Below are positions 34,383-42,616 of a stretch of 64,000 nt of DNA, piece by piece (position 1 is the stretch's first letter; the number at the start of each line of letters is the position of its first letter). Below the pieces are notes generated by a model that saw only the letters and a program-made list of their open reading frames with translations, did no database searches and had not been told where the DNA came from. The translations under genes and the position numbers were made by a program. The stretch comes from Caballeronia sp. Lep1P3 (GTDB lineage: Bacteria > Pseudomonadota > Gammaproteobacteria > Burkholderiales > Burkholderiaceae): the NCBI RefSeq assembly GCF_022879595.1, contig NZ_CP084267.1, forward strand, positions 744,001 to 808,000, read 5' to 3'.

Positions 34383-36188
34383 TTACTGAAGCGGCCCCGC
34401 GTCGCCGAGTTCCATCACGACGAAGCCGCTCGCCTCTTCCTTCGCGGCGCGCTTCGCGACCACGGCCAACGCGCTCACATGCGCGCTGCCGTGCGCCGCG
34501 CCCGGCGCGATCGGCACCGCGCCCGCCGACAGCCGCACGAAGCCGAAGAAGGCGGGCCGCGCGAGGCGGTCTTCGCCGTGAATGCCGCCCGCGATCCGCT
34601 CTTGCGGCGAATAGAAGCGCATCACGAGTTCATTGAACACGTCGATGGCGCGCCCGGCGCGCGCCTGCCAGTCGTCGCTCTGAAAGAGCAGCAGGAAGTC
34701 GTCGCCGCCGATATGTCCGAGAAAATCGCGCGTCGGCTCGCATACGGAGGCGAGCGTGCTCGCCGCCGCCTTCAGCACTTCGTCGCCCTGCCAGTAGCCG
34801 TAGCGGTCGTTAAAGGGCTTGAAGTGATCGAGGTCGAAGTAGCACGCGACGAACGCCGAGCCGTTCGCGATCAGCCGGTCGATGTGCGAATTGAGCGGCA
34901 CGTTGCCCGGCAGGAACGTGAGCGGGTTCGCATAGCGCGCGGCTTCCACGCGCACTTCGGTGACGGCCCGCACCATGCTCGCGCCCGTCGCGAGTCCCGC
35001 ATAACGGCCGTTTTCCGTGACGATGAAGCCGTCGGAGAGATCGTGCGGGTCGTCGCTCGTGAAGAGCCGCGCGATTTCTTCGAGCGTCGAGCCGCGTTCG
35101 ATGACGAGCGGCGCGCGATTGGCGAACTGCATGCACGGCCGCTTGCCGAACAGTTCGCGGTGATACGGCAGCGCGTACTGATCCATGAACGAGCGGCGAT
35201 TGATGAGCGCGACGGGCCGCCCCTCGTCGACGATCGCGACCGCGTGCAGCGACGGCATCCGATTGAAGAGGCGCACGACGTCGTCGTTGCGGGATTTCAG
35301 GTTGAGCGTCGGCGCTTCGACGAGCATGCGTTCGAGCATCACCGCGTTCATGTCGGCGGTGGCGCCCGTGCGCGTGCTGGCCGGATAAACCGCGATCTGC
35401 CCCGAGCGCAACGCGCGCGCGACGGGCTCCGGCAGCCGCGCGCTCGGCGAAGCGGCGGGCCGGCCGAGCAGAAAGCCCTGCGCGCACGCAATGCCCAGAT
35501 CGCGCACGATCTCGAGGTCCGCCTCGCGCTCGATGCCTTCCGCGATCAGCGACGCACCGCTCGCGTTGGCGAACGACACCATCGCTTTCACGGCTTCGAA
35601 CTTGAGCGGATCGCGCGCGATGCCGGACACGAAGAAGCGGTCGATCTTCACGTAATGCGGCGCGAGCCGCACCCACAGGTTCATCGATGCATTCGCGCTG
35701 CCGTAGTCGTCGAGCGCGAATTGCGGGCCGGACGCACGCAGCGCGCGCACGCACACGCCGAAGCGCTCGGCATCGGCGATCACGCTCTGCTCGGTCAGCT
35801 CGACGACGAGCCGCTTCGCATCGAGGCCGTGGTCGCTCGCCAGATGACCGGGCGCGTCGCGCTCGCCGAGCGCCGCTTCGATCGCGGCCGCGCTGAAGTT
35901 GATGAAGAGCAGCCCGCTGCGCGCAAGCTGCGCGAACGCGGCGATGCACACGCGCGCCGCCGCGTGCTCCAGCATCACGCCGTGGCGTTCGCGCGCCGCC
36001 TGCTCGAAAAGCGCGGCGGGCGATTCCTGCGCGGTTCCCGCAGGGCCGCGAATGAGACCTTCATAGCCGATGATCTCGCCGTCCGCGAAGCGCACGATCG
36101 GCTGAAACACGGCCGTGAGCGCGTTCGACGCGATGAGTTCTTCGATGCTTGAGCGCGGCGTTACATGAGCGGACGGATTGGCGGACAT
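34383..36188 (-). CDS. EAL-CBS-GGDEF domain protein (cyclic di-GMP signalling)
   Basis: A 601-residue soluble protein. The EAL domain (20-260) starts FQPIVRFADGEIIGYEGLIRG, so the signature is EGL rather than EAL, with INFSAA, ELTEQ, LDDYGSANAS, YVKIDRFFV, IAEGIE and AQGFLL following. A CBS pair occupies about 285-410, and a GGDEF-like domain (430-580) has GHIGGDDFLLLF. The order EAL-CBS-GGDEF is known in Proteobacteria. Most EAL metal ligands are kept (the Glu is present). The GGDDF variant leaves cyclase activity uncertain. It is convergent with the hybrid kinase (5 nt between stops). Confidence 0.88.
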   Translation of the reverse strand: MSANPSAHVTPRSSIEELIASNALTAVFQPIVRFADGEIIGYEGLIRGPAGTAQESPAALFEQAARERHGVMLEHAAARVCIAAFAQLARSGLLFINFSAAAIEAALGERDAPGHLASDHGLDAKRLVVELTEQSVIADAERFGVCVRALRASGPQFALDDYGSANASMNLWVRLAPHYVKIDRFFVSGIARDPLKFEAVKAMVSFANASGASLIAEGIEREADLEIVRDLGIACAQGFLLGRPAASPSARLPEPVARALRSGQIAVYPASTRTGATADMNAVMLERMLVEAPTLNLKSRNDDVVRLFNRMPSLHAVAIVDEGRPVALINRRSFMDQYALPYHRELFGKRPCMQFANRAPLVIERGSTLEEIARLFTSDDPHDLSDGFIVTENGRYAGLATGASMVRAVTEVRVEAARYANPLTFLPGNVPLNSHIDRLIANGSAFVACYFDLDHFKPFNDRYGYWQGDEVLKAAASTLASVCEPTRDFLGHIGGDDFLLLFQSDDWQARAGRAIDVFNELVMRFYSPQERIAGGIHGEDRLARPAFFGFVRLSAGAVPIAPGAAHGSAHVSALAVVAKRAAKEEASGFVVMELGDAGPLQ

Positions 36189-36308
36189 GGGCCTTCAATC
36201 GGAGCGGGCTATCGTCCGAAGTAACGGAGCGCCGCGCGCGAACTTGAATGAAGCTTTCGTGAAGCGTTGCACCGTGGCGGTGCGCCCATGTCCTATCGCT
36301 CGCCTGGC

Positions 36309-37385
36309 TTATCGCGCGCGGCGTTGGCGCACGGCATCGGCGAGCGTTTCGAGCACCGGCTCCGTCTGCGTCCATCCGAGACACGCATCCGTGATGGATA
36401 CGCCGTGCTCGAGCGGCACACCCGGCTTCAGGTCCTGCCGCCCTTCCTCGAGATGGCTCTCGATCATCACGCCGGTGATGCGCGTCTCGCCCGCCGCGAG
36501 TTGCCGCGCGATGTCATCGGCGACTTCGATCTGACGCGCATGCGACTTGTTCGAGTTCGCGTGCGAGCAGTCGATCATCACCTGTTCGCGCTGCTTGAGC
36601 GCGGCGAGCGCCGTGCAGGTCGCGGCCACGCTTTGCGCGTCGTAGTTCGGGCCTTTCTTGCCGCCGCGCAGGATGACGTGACAGTCCTGGTTGCCGCGCG
36701 TCTCGAAGATCGCGGCCATGCCCATCTTCGTCATGCCCATGAACGCGTGGCTCGCGCTCGCCGCGACGATCGCGTCCGCCGCGACCTGCACGCCGCCGTC
36801 CGTGCCGTTCTTGAAGCCGATCGGACACGACAGGCCCGACGCAAGCTGGCGATGGCTCTGGCTTTCCGTCGTGCGCGCGCCGATGGCGCCCCACGCGATC
36901 AGATCGGCGATGTACTGCGGGCTCAGCAAGTCGAGGAATTCGGTGCCGGTCGGCAGGCCGAGCGCGCTGATTTCCAGCAGAAGCTCGCGCGCGCGGCGCA
37001 GCCCTTCGTTGATGCGGAAGCTGCCGTCGAGACGCGGATCGTTGATATAGCCCTTCCAGCCGACCGTCGTGCGCGGTTTCTCGAAGTACACGCGCATGAC
37101 GATGACGAGGTCGTCGCAAAGCCGATCCGCGACCGTCTTCAGACGATGCGCGTAGTCCATCGCCTGACCGTGATCGTGAATCGAGCACGGTCCGACCACC
37201 ACGACGAGACGATCGTCGCGGCCATGCAGGACGTTCGCAATCGCCGCGCGGCTCTTTTCGACGAGCGTTTGCACGCCGGGCGTAACGGGCAACTCATCCA
37301 GAAGCAGCGCCGGCGAGATCAGCGGACGCACCGCGCCAATGCGCGTGTCGTCGATGCGGGTCGTATCTTGCGTGGAGTCGGCCAC
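36309..37385 (-). CDS. aroG: 3-deoxy-7-phosphoheptulonate (DAHP) synthase, class I
   Basis: A 358-residue enzyme making DAHP from phosphoenolpyruvate and erythrose 4-phosphate, the first step of aromatic amino acid synthesis. Clear marks: VVVVGPCSIHD, RVYFEKPRTTVGWKG, GARTTESQ, GLSCPIGFKNGTDG, VILRGGKKGPN and MIDCSHANSNK (metal His). I start it at the GTG at 37385 because AGGAGG lies 5 nt upstream and the length then matches E. coli AroG (350). In-frame ATGs upstream at 37442 and 37466 have no RBS. The feedback-sensing amino acid cannot be told with certainty. Confidence 0.93.
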   Translation of the reverse strand: MADSTQDTTRIDDTRIGAVRPLISPALLLDELPVTPGVQTLVEKSRAAIANVLHGRDDRLVVVVGPCSIHDHGQAMDYAHRLKTVADRLCDDLVIVMRVYFEKPRTTVGWKGYINDPRLDGSFRINEGLRRARELLLEISALGLPTGTEFLDLLSPQYIADLIAWGAIGARTTESQSHRQLASGLSCPIGFKNGTDGGVQVAADAIVAASASHAFMGMTKMGMAAIFETRGNQDCHVILRGGKKGPNYDAQSVAATCTALAALKQREQVMIDCSHANSNKSHARQIEVADDIARQLAAGETRITGVMIESHLEEGRQDLKPGVPLEHGVSITDACLGWTQTEPVLETLADAVRQRRAR

Positions 37386-37608
37386 GCCGGCCTCCTGATC
37401 GCGGGAGGGATTGTCGATGCGGCTCAAAATAGCCTCCGTCATGCGTGATTGATGCTTAAAAAGCACGATTTATGCGGCGTTTTCGCGTGCTTGCCGGGGT
37501 TCGGCGCACAGAGCGATTATCGCATCGATGCGCTGGCATGCGCGTCGCCACGGGCAAACGCGCATCAGCTTCGTGCGTATGATGAGGCTTCATTCAGGGA
37601 GAAAAACC

Positions 37609-38283
37609 ATGCGGATCGAAACGTCGTTTCTTTTCGACCTCGACGGCACGCTTGTCGATAGCGTCTATCAGCACGTACTCGCGTGGAAGGAAGCGCTCGA
37701 CGCGGAGGGCATCGAATTGTCGGTGTGGCGCATTCACCGCAAGATCGGCATGAGCGGCGGGCTCTTCACGAATCAGCTTTTGCGCGAGACGCACGGCGAA
37801 ATCAGCGCGGATCGCGTCGAGCACTTGCGGCGGCTGCACGCCGAGGCGTATCAACGGCTGCGCGCGCAGGTGTGTCCGCTGCCGGGCGCGCGCGAGCTGC
37901 TCGCCGCGCTGACCGATGCCGGCACGCGCTGGGCCATTGCGACGAGCGGGCGCATGGAAACGGCGGCGGTCAATCTGGAGGCGCTGGGCGTCGATGCATC
38001 CAAACAGGTGGTCGTCACGCGCGACGACGTGAAGTACGCCAAGCCCGATCCCGACCTCTTCCTCGCGGCGGCCGAGCGTCTGAACGTGCCGATCGAACAT
38101 ACGGTCGTGGTCGGCGACAGCATCTGGGACATGCTCGCGGCGCGGCGTTGCCGCTCGCTCGGCGTCGGCCTGTTATCGGGCGGCTACGGCAGCGACGAAC
38201 TGGAGCGCGCGGGGGCGCTGCGCGTTTATGAAGACCCGGCCGATTTGCTGAACCATCTGGACGAAGTGGCCGCGCGGCCTTGA
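37609..38283 (+). CDS. HAD-superfamily hydrolase (phosphoglycolate phosphatase/beta-PGM-like)
   Basis: A 224-residue HAD phosphatase with a four-helix cap. Motif I is FLFDLDGTLVDS (residues 7-18, nucleophile Asp), motif II is AIATSGR, motif III Lys lies in YAKPDPDLFLAAA, and motif IV is VVVGDSIWDMLAA. These residues are all present, so it should be an active phosphatase or phosphomutase; the substrate is not evident. GGGAGA sits 6 nt before the ATG. It is divergent from aroG. Confidence 0.88.
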   Translation: MRIETSFLFDLDGTLVDSVYQHVLAWKEALDAEGIELSVWRIHRKIGMSGGLFTNQLLRETHGEISADRVEHLRRLHAEAYQRLRAQVCPLPGARELLAALTDAGTRWAIATSGRMETAAVNLEALGVDASKQVVVTRDDVKYAKPDPDLFLAAAERLNVPIEHTVVVGDSIWDMLAARRCRSLGVGLLSGGYGSDELERAGALRVYEDPADLLNHLDEVAARP

Positions 38284-38302
38284 TGGGGCGTTGGCGGCTC
38301 GT

Positions 38303-38806
38303 TCATCGACGGGGTTTGCTGCCGGTCCTAGGGAAACAGTGCATCGACGAGATCACGCTTGCGCGCGATCCGTCGTGAGCGACGCCGCTTCGGGCCAGGT
38401 GCGCTGCGCGGAGTGGTCGTCCGTCACGCGGCCCGCAGACGAATGCGGATACGGCGTGAGGCGAATCGGGACGAAGCGCGTCTCGGCCGGCGATGGCGAG
38501 CGCGCCCCACGCCGAGTTCGCGGCCTGCACGTTCGACTTCCCCTCCCTACAACTATCTTTAGAGACGGGTGCTGCTTCCGAATCGAAGGTTCGCTTTGCA
38601 TACGATTTGTTCACGCTGATCCAAGTACCCGTTTTCTTGAAAGTTACAAACGTATTTGCCGATGCTGCAAACCGAATCGCTCCTGCCATCAGGATCGCTG
38701 CAATCAAGAATGCGACGAAATAGCCCGCATAGCTGGTCGACGACTTCACGCTAGCCGCGTTTATAACCTGCTTCTTTGAATCGAAATATTTTCCCAGACG
38801 CGGCAA
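38303..38806 (-). CDS. Doubtful gene: membrane protein remnant
   Basis: An open frame of 167 codons. The first ~80 residues are AT-richer than the surroundings and contain one membrane helix (YAGYFVAFLIAAILMAGAI) followed by a polar extracytoplasmic segment, like small proteins linked to T6SS effectors. The rest is Arg/Ser/Pro-rich with the base composition of the native chromosome. I read it as a 5' gene fragment whose 3' end was lost at the left border of the accessory island, about 38530-38560. No function recognised. Confidence 0.35.
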   Translation of the reverse strand: MPRLGKYFDSKKQVINAASVKSSTSYAGYFVAFLIAAILMAGAIRFAASANTFVTFKKTGTWISVNKSYAKRTFDSEAAPVSKDSCREGKSNVQAANSAWGALAIAGRDALRPDSPHAVSAFVCGPRDGRPLRAAHLARSGVAHDGSRASVISSMHCFPRTGSKPRR

Positions 38807-39272
38807 TCGATGTCATGCCGACTTGTTGCGAGCGTGCCCATCGCAATATCGATTGAGCTTCGGACCATTGAACAACACCCGGCAAGAAAAGGAATCGAAA
38901 CGCCGTTAGTTGGTTTGCCTCATTTATTGTTCTTTCAAGCAGGGCATCGTCGCTACCTCACGCCGACCGCCACTGTGAGCAGCCCGAACGCATGAGATAC
39001 GAAGCCATTTTCGGTCATAGAGGTGTCTCGTTTCTTTGCTGGGCGCGCAATCCGGTATGTTGACGTTGGAGACGATCCCGCTTTTCAATTCTCAGGCGGC
39101 TTCCCTCTGGAGATGCGGATTCGGCTTCGGCTTTGGAATCGCCTCACACACACCGACGTCGATGGTGACGATGCGTTCAGCCTGAGCAGGCAGCAAGACG
39201 GTCCAGCCCAGGCGAGGCGAGATAGCGATTGGCTTTGTGCTTACCGACGGCTCGGGCGCGAAGCGTGAGGAC
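38807..39272. other. Degenerate accessory DNA, no intact gene
   Basis: About 465 nt of mixed composition without a convincing gene. A short minus-strand frame near 39092-39292 (containing VSTKPIAISPRLGWTVLLPA) looks like real coding sequence that has lost its ends, but I cannot assign it. The stretch joins the membrane-protein remnant to T6SS gene fragments. Confidence 0.4.
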
Positions 39273-39452
39273 ACGGTCACCGACACGATCAAGGTTGAGC
39301 ATGCGGGCGCGGTCCGGGTGCGCGCGGGCGAACTCGCGACCCGACTCGCGCAGATAGCGCATCTCGGCTTCGTAGTAACGCAGCACCGGATCGTCGTTCT
39401 GTCGCGCGGCTATGAAGTCCGGTTCGATGCCGTTTGGTGTGTCTTTTTTCAT
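39273..39452 (-). pseudogene. tssF: tssF 5' fragment (T6SS baseplate)
   Basis: About 60 codons that read like the N-terminus of TssF: DPVLRYYEAEMRYLRESGRE followed by FARAHPDRARMLNLDRVGDR. TssF proteins start with L-x-YYxxELxYLRExGxEFAxxxPxxAxxLxL. TssF is about 600 residues and belongs to the T6SS baseplate; here the sequence stops being TssF-like about 39273. It lies 57 nt after another fragment's stop codon, so a piece of a T6SS core cluster was captured here. Confidence 0.7.
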
Positions 39453-39508
39453 TCGTATTCTGGGATCGCGTCTTTGCGTCTGTATGGAAGGCGTACAGGG
39501 CCTCGCAA

Positions 39509-39623
39509 TCAATGCGCGTCTTGCCGGGTGTCGTCGCCCGCGAGCATGAGCCACGGCATCGCGTTTCGCCAGCGCCAGCCCAGTGACACGCGCAATTCTT
39601 CGCACAGGCGTTGCAGGCGAGCA
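39509..39623 (-). pseudogene. Unassigned C-terminal gene fragment, probably T6SS cluster
   Basis: Thirty-odd codons read RLQRLCEELRVSLGWRWRNA then MPWLMLAGDD and end in TGA just ahead of the tssF fragment. The frame is not the one that continues from the truncated vgrG. Position suggests the 3' end of a T6SS gene normally upstream of tssF, but I cannot name it. Confidence 0.35.
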
Positions 39624-39798
39624 TCTGGTCATCAGAATGAACGAGGACTTCGAGTTCGAACAACTCGTTCATTTCCTCGTCGATGCTGTATTCCAGCGGA
39701 CTGACCGCTGAATTCAATCCCGCAACCATCAGTGACAGATGCTGAGATAGCCAAGCGTTGGGATCTTTGATCGCCGTCAGAAAATCAAGTGCAGCCAT
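39624..39798 (-). pseudogene. Truncated vgrG (first 58 codons)
   Basis: The first 58 residues (MAALDFLTAIKDPNAWLSQH through VLVHSDDQ) are identical to the start of the complete VgrG at 43754-46105. The match ends at 39624 and the frame runs into unrelated sequence (ACNACAKNCACHW). It therefore cannot form the gp27/gp5-like spike. The copy results from the direct repeat described at 39624-40165. Confidence 0.9.
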
Positions 39799-40165
39799 GC
39801 CGTGCGTCGCCTCGTCCTTATGTACATCCCATTTCGGGTCAGTACATTATTCTTTAAAAGGCGATGCACTCAAAGCATGCTTCGGCGAGCTAATCATGTG
39901 TTAACAAGATAAACAATTTGAAATTCATCGAGATACGTAACTCCTGCACTCCTGAACGCTTTTGAAATTCAGATTTCTCTCAGATATTCAGAGCTACCGA
40001 GCAGCATAGGTCGTTAGCGATACTGTCCCGCGCCGGGGATACCGCCGAACCGCAGGCAGCCGTTGCCAAAGCGCAGCTTGCAAGACTTCAGGCGCTCGCC
40101 ACACGCGTCAGCGCTTGCGTCGCTGGTCGGGTTGTCGTTGATATCGGCGACGGGCGGAGCGGCGT
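39624..40165. repeat. Direct repeat copy A flanking the vgrG island
   Basis: This segment corresponds to 45931-46474 in the same orientation, offset about 6,307 nt. The vgrG 5' part (39624-39840) is nearly identical, the middle (upstream region) is diverged but alignable, and the tail-L 3' part (40014-40165) is similar again. The two copies bracket the vgrG-effector-immunity-PAAR genes. Confidence 0.85.
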
Positions 40166-40394
40166 AGCTAACGCGTCCGATGCACAGCAGGGCGAGAAAC
40201 ACGACTTGCGGGCCGCCGATCACGGCAGCCCAGAACCCCACACCACTCGCGGGCTCGCTTGCAGGCCACGCCAGCAGGATGAGCGGCACGCCTACCGCGC
40301 AGCATGCGAACCAGATACCGAGCCACGGCAGCAGACGCGGACCATGGGATGGGTACGGATAAGGTTCGCCCACCTCAGACAGATCAACCGGCAT
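40014..40394 (-). CDS. Chimeric small membrane protein with phage tail-L C-terminus
   Basis: 126 residues. The N-terminal ~78 contain two membrane helices (PRLLPWLGIWFACCAVGVPL and a second one around VVFLALLCIG) and a proline-rich start. From APPVADINDNP onward the sequence matches the C-terminus of phage minor tail protein L (lambda gpL: GPAVADEYDQPTSD...C...C), as in the fragment at 46323. So a T6SS-associated membrane gene was fused in frame to the tail-L 3' end at the border of the direct repeat. It is the last gene of the island operon, 3 nt after the PAAR gene. Function unknown. Confidence 0.6.
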   Translation of the reverse strand: MPVDLSEVGEPYPYPSHGPRLLPWLGIWFACCAVGVPLILLAWPASEPASGVGFWAAVIGGPQVVFLALLCIGRVSYAAPPVADINDNPTSDASADACGERLKSCKLRFGNGCLRFGGIPGAGQYR

Positions 40395-40397
40395 GCG

Positions 40398-40658
40398 TCA
40401 AGCGAAGTTGACGTTTAGCAGGGACGACACTAAGCGACAACCGCACGCGCAACGGTGGTCGTGCATCGCGTAAGGCTGACCATCACGATCGGGGAAGCGC
40501 TCATCGCCTTCGGCGATCGTTGTTTGTCCGTGGACATCGCATTGGGCGCTGTCGCCTCGACGGGCGAGTGCGCGTCCCATGAAGGTCGTGAACGGTGAGC
40601 CGCTAGTGACTTCGCCGCCGTGTTCGAGTTGGTCGCCGTAGCGGATGGGGGATTTCAT
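40398..40658 (-). CDS. PAAR-domain protein (T6SS spike tip)
   Basis: An 86-residue PAAR-motif protein: RYGDQLEHGGEVTSGSP, then the central HGQTTIAEGDERF, and a C-terminal HDHRCACGCRL with conserved His/Cys positions for the zinc that shapes the cone. PAAR proteins cap the VgrG trimer and may recruit effectors. Its ATG overlaps the stop of the immunity-like gene (ATGA), showing an operon with vgrG, effector and immunity genes. Confidence 0.82.
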   Translation of the reverse strand: MKSPIRYGDQLEHGGEVTSGSPFTTFMGRALARRGDSAQCDVHGQTTIAEGDERFPDRDGQPYAMHDHRCACGCRLVSSLLNVNFA

Positions 40659-41320
40659 TGTTGACGTATCCCTGGCTCTATCCGTCTTTGGAAGATTCGT
40701 GCACAGAATGCCTCGTCTGCAATTACGCGCTTCTTTCTCTTCAGATCCCAAACCCCAGGATATGAATCCACTCGGCAGCTTATTTTCCCATTCGGCGCGA
40801 CAAAATCTCCGTCTACGGAAATTACCGATGCTCCGGCCTCTCCGATACTATCGAAAGAGTACTTCCGCAGTTCTCTCAACGCTTTCCCTTTTTGAAAAAC
40901 CCCATGTAGTGATAAAAGATTTTTAGTTGTCCCTATGCGAGCAATGGTTGCCAACCAAGTGAAAGGCTGGACACTTACGAAATCAAGCGAGACGTAAATT
41001 CCTTTTGATAAATTTATGTCGGACAGAAATCCAACGCCCTCAGGAATGTGCGAGACCTTTACTTTAACCGTGGCCGAGCAGTTTTGAAGTTCTTGTGTGT
41101 CTGCATAGCCCGTATCGGAAACAATGATGGCTGACTTATCAAAACTCAGAACAGCAAAAATAGGTTTCTCACTCAGTTCGCAAAGGCGCACAGTTGTGCC
41201 GTCCGTCACTAGCTTCACGAAACCATTTTCGACCGCGTACTCAGTATCAGCGACTGCCAATTTTGAATAGACTCCGCAAACAATTAGTAGGCTAATCATT
41301 GCTGCAAATTGCTTAATCAC
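40655..41320 (-). CDS. Exported protein, candidate periplasmic immunity protein
   Basis: A 221-residue protein with a signal peptide (KQFAAMISLLIVCGVYSKLAVAD) and a beta-rich mature part including two short Cys-containing stretches (VRLCEL, ELQNCSATVKVKV). Its start overlaps the 3' end of the cell-wall-hydrolase effector by 8 nt, and it is AT-richer than the core genome. Immunity proteins against peptidoglycan hydrolases delivered by T6SS are periplasmic and encoded directly downstream, exactly as here. No family was recognised, so the role rests on context. Confidence 0.6.
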   Translation of the reverse strand: MIKQFAAMISLLIVCGVYSKLAVADTEYAVENGFVKLVTDGTTVRLCELSEKPIFAVLSFDKSAIIVSDTGYADTQELQNCSATVKVKVSHIPEGVGFLSDINLSKGIYVSLDFVSVQPFTWLATIARIGTTKNLLSLHGVFQKGKALRELRKYSFDSIGEAGASVISVDGDFVAPNGKISCRVDSYPGVWDLKRKKRVIADEAFCARIFQRRIEPGIRQQ

Positions 41321-42616
41321 AAATTATCTCCTTCGCCAGCCGCGTATAATCACATCTACGCTTGTCATCAATATAGCCACCGTTGATCGCGTAGGTAACC
41401 TCACGTGAAAGATTGAACTCACGCAGTTTTCCCGCCGCGTCATCTGCCACCGTAGGTATATCTTTATCGATTGCCCCAGTAATTTTCCATTTTGCTCGCT
41501 CGCACAGCAAAAAATAGGCCCCGCTATCAATGCAATTTTCTTTAAGGCTCACTTCTTGAGGGTTTCTAATTTCAGCTGGTATCTTCGTCATTCGACCTCT
41601 GTTATGTTTGATGTACTCCGGGTCGGTCCACCAAGAGTCATTGAATGACGACGAATTGATCCAACCTCGAAATACCCAATAGCCGGCGTAGTTGCTGCGT
41701 CCTGTCAACTGTTTAAAGCCGCGGCCTCGGAATTTTTGCGAATCCTTACTGTCGCAATTTCCGTTTTTCCAGTCGTATGACCCGGCAATCCGCCCTCCGT
41801 GGCTATTGAACTTTTCAGATCGAAACCACGGATCATCCTCTTCTGCAACAGCCCCATACCAGTGGCCTAGCGTTGACTCCGCCAGTATCGAAGTTGGATT
41901 TTTTCTTTTTCCGTGAACGGTCCCCGCTCCAACGACTCCGATCATGCTTGTTTCTTGCATCGAGGTGAGCCAGCCGCTTTCAACTGCGCCTTGCCCAAGA
42001 AAATGAGACAACCTCAGTGGCGAGGTAAGCCCAAATTTGCGCGTCGCAAAGTTTAGAGGGAAAAGATATGTTGTACGTAACTCGTGGGGTGTCGGACTAG
42101 AGTTTCCAGCATATTGATCGTCCGAATAGACCTGACGAAATTCCCCAATGCTTAACCACCCACACTTCCTAAAATGCCGCACAAACGCGAGCGGATGAAA
42201 AAACCAAAGCTTCTGCCCCGCAGTGAAGTCAGTCTTATCCCAAAACTGGAATGACTTCAGCAGTTTGATAAATGCCTTATAGCCAGCTTCATCGCCGTGA
42301 TAAAACTCGCCTTCATCCTTCAGCTTGCCATAACGCGCTTCATTGTTAGAACTATCCCACTCGCTCGGCGCTTCGCAGACGAACCCCTTCAATCGCTCAC
42401 GAATAGTCTTATTCGACCTGATGTAATTGGCAAGCACATCTTCTTTCCTGTACTCTTCGGTCAGCGCAACTTGCTGCGGCGTCTGATGGTCCTTGGTGTC
42501 CTTGACGATTTTCTTCAGCGCGTCGATATCGCACAGTCCGTCGGCGCTGAACGGCGTGTTGCCCTCGCTGATCTTCTCCCCGCCTGCGAGCACTGAGAAG
42601 TCGGCATCGGAAAGCT
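41313..42616 (-). other. C-terminal effector segment with GH19/lysozyme-like domain
   Basis: About 434 codons, in frame with the restored effector. It begins SDADFSVLAGGEKISEGNTP, then a helical linker, then a hydrolase-like domain: LSHFLGQGAVESGWLTSMQE supplies the probable catalytic Glu (compare HESGG in GH19 lysozymes) and FRGRGFKQLTGRSNYAGYW is the substrate-cleft motif. It should cut glycan strands. Upstream of 42609 the minus frame runs on as nonsense made by reading the inverted segment backwards. Confidence 0.75.
42609..42616 (+). repeat. 8-bp inverted repeat, left arm (GGAAAGCT)
   Basis: GGAAAGCT, followed by CGA. Its exact inverse AGCTTTCC is at 43483-43490; there the reverse-complement flank is TCGA, so similarity extends a few bases with a 1-nt gap. 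The effector reading frame switches strand within this repeat. Confidence 0.9.
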
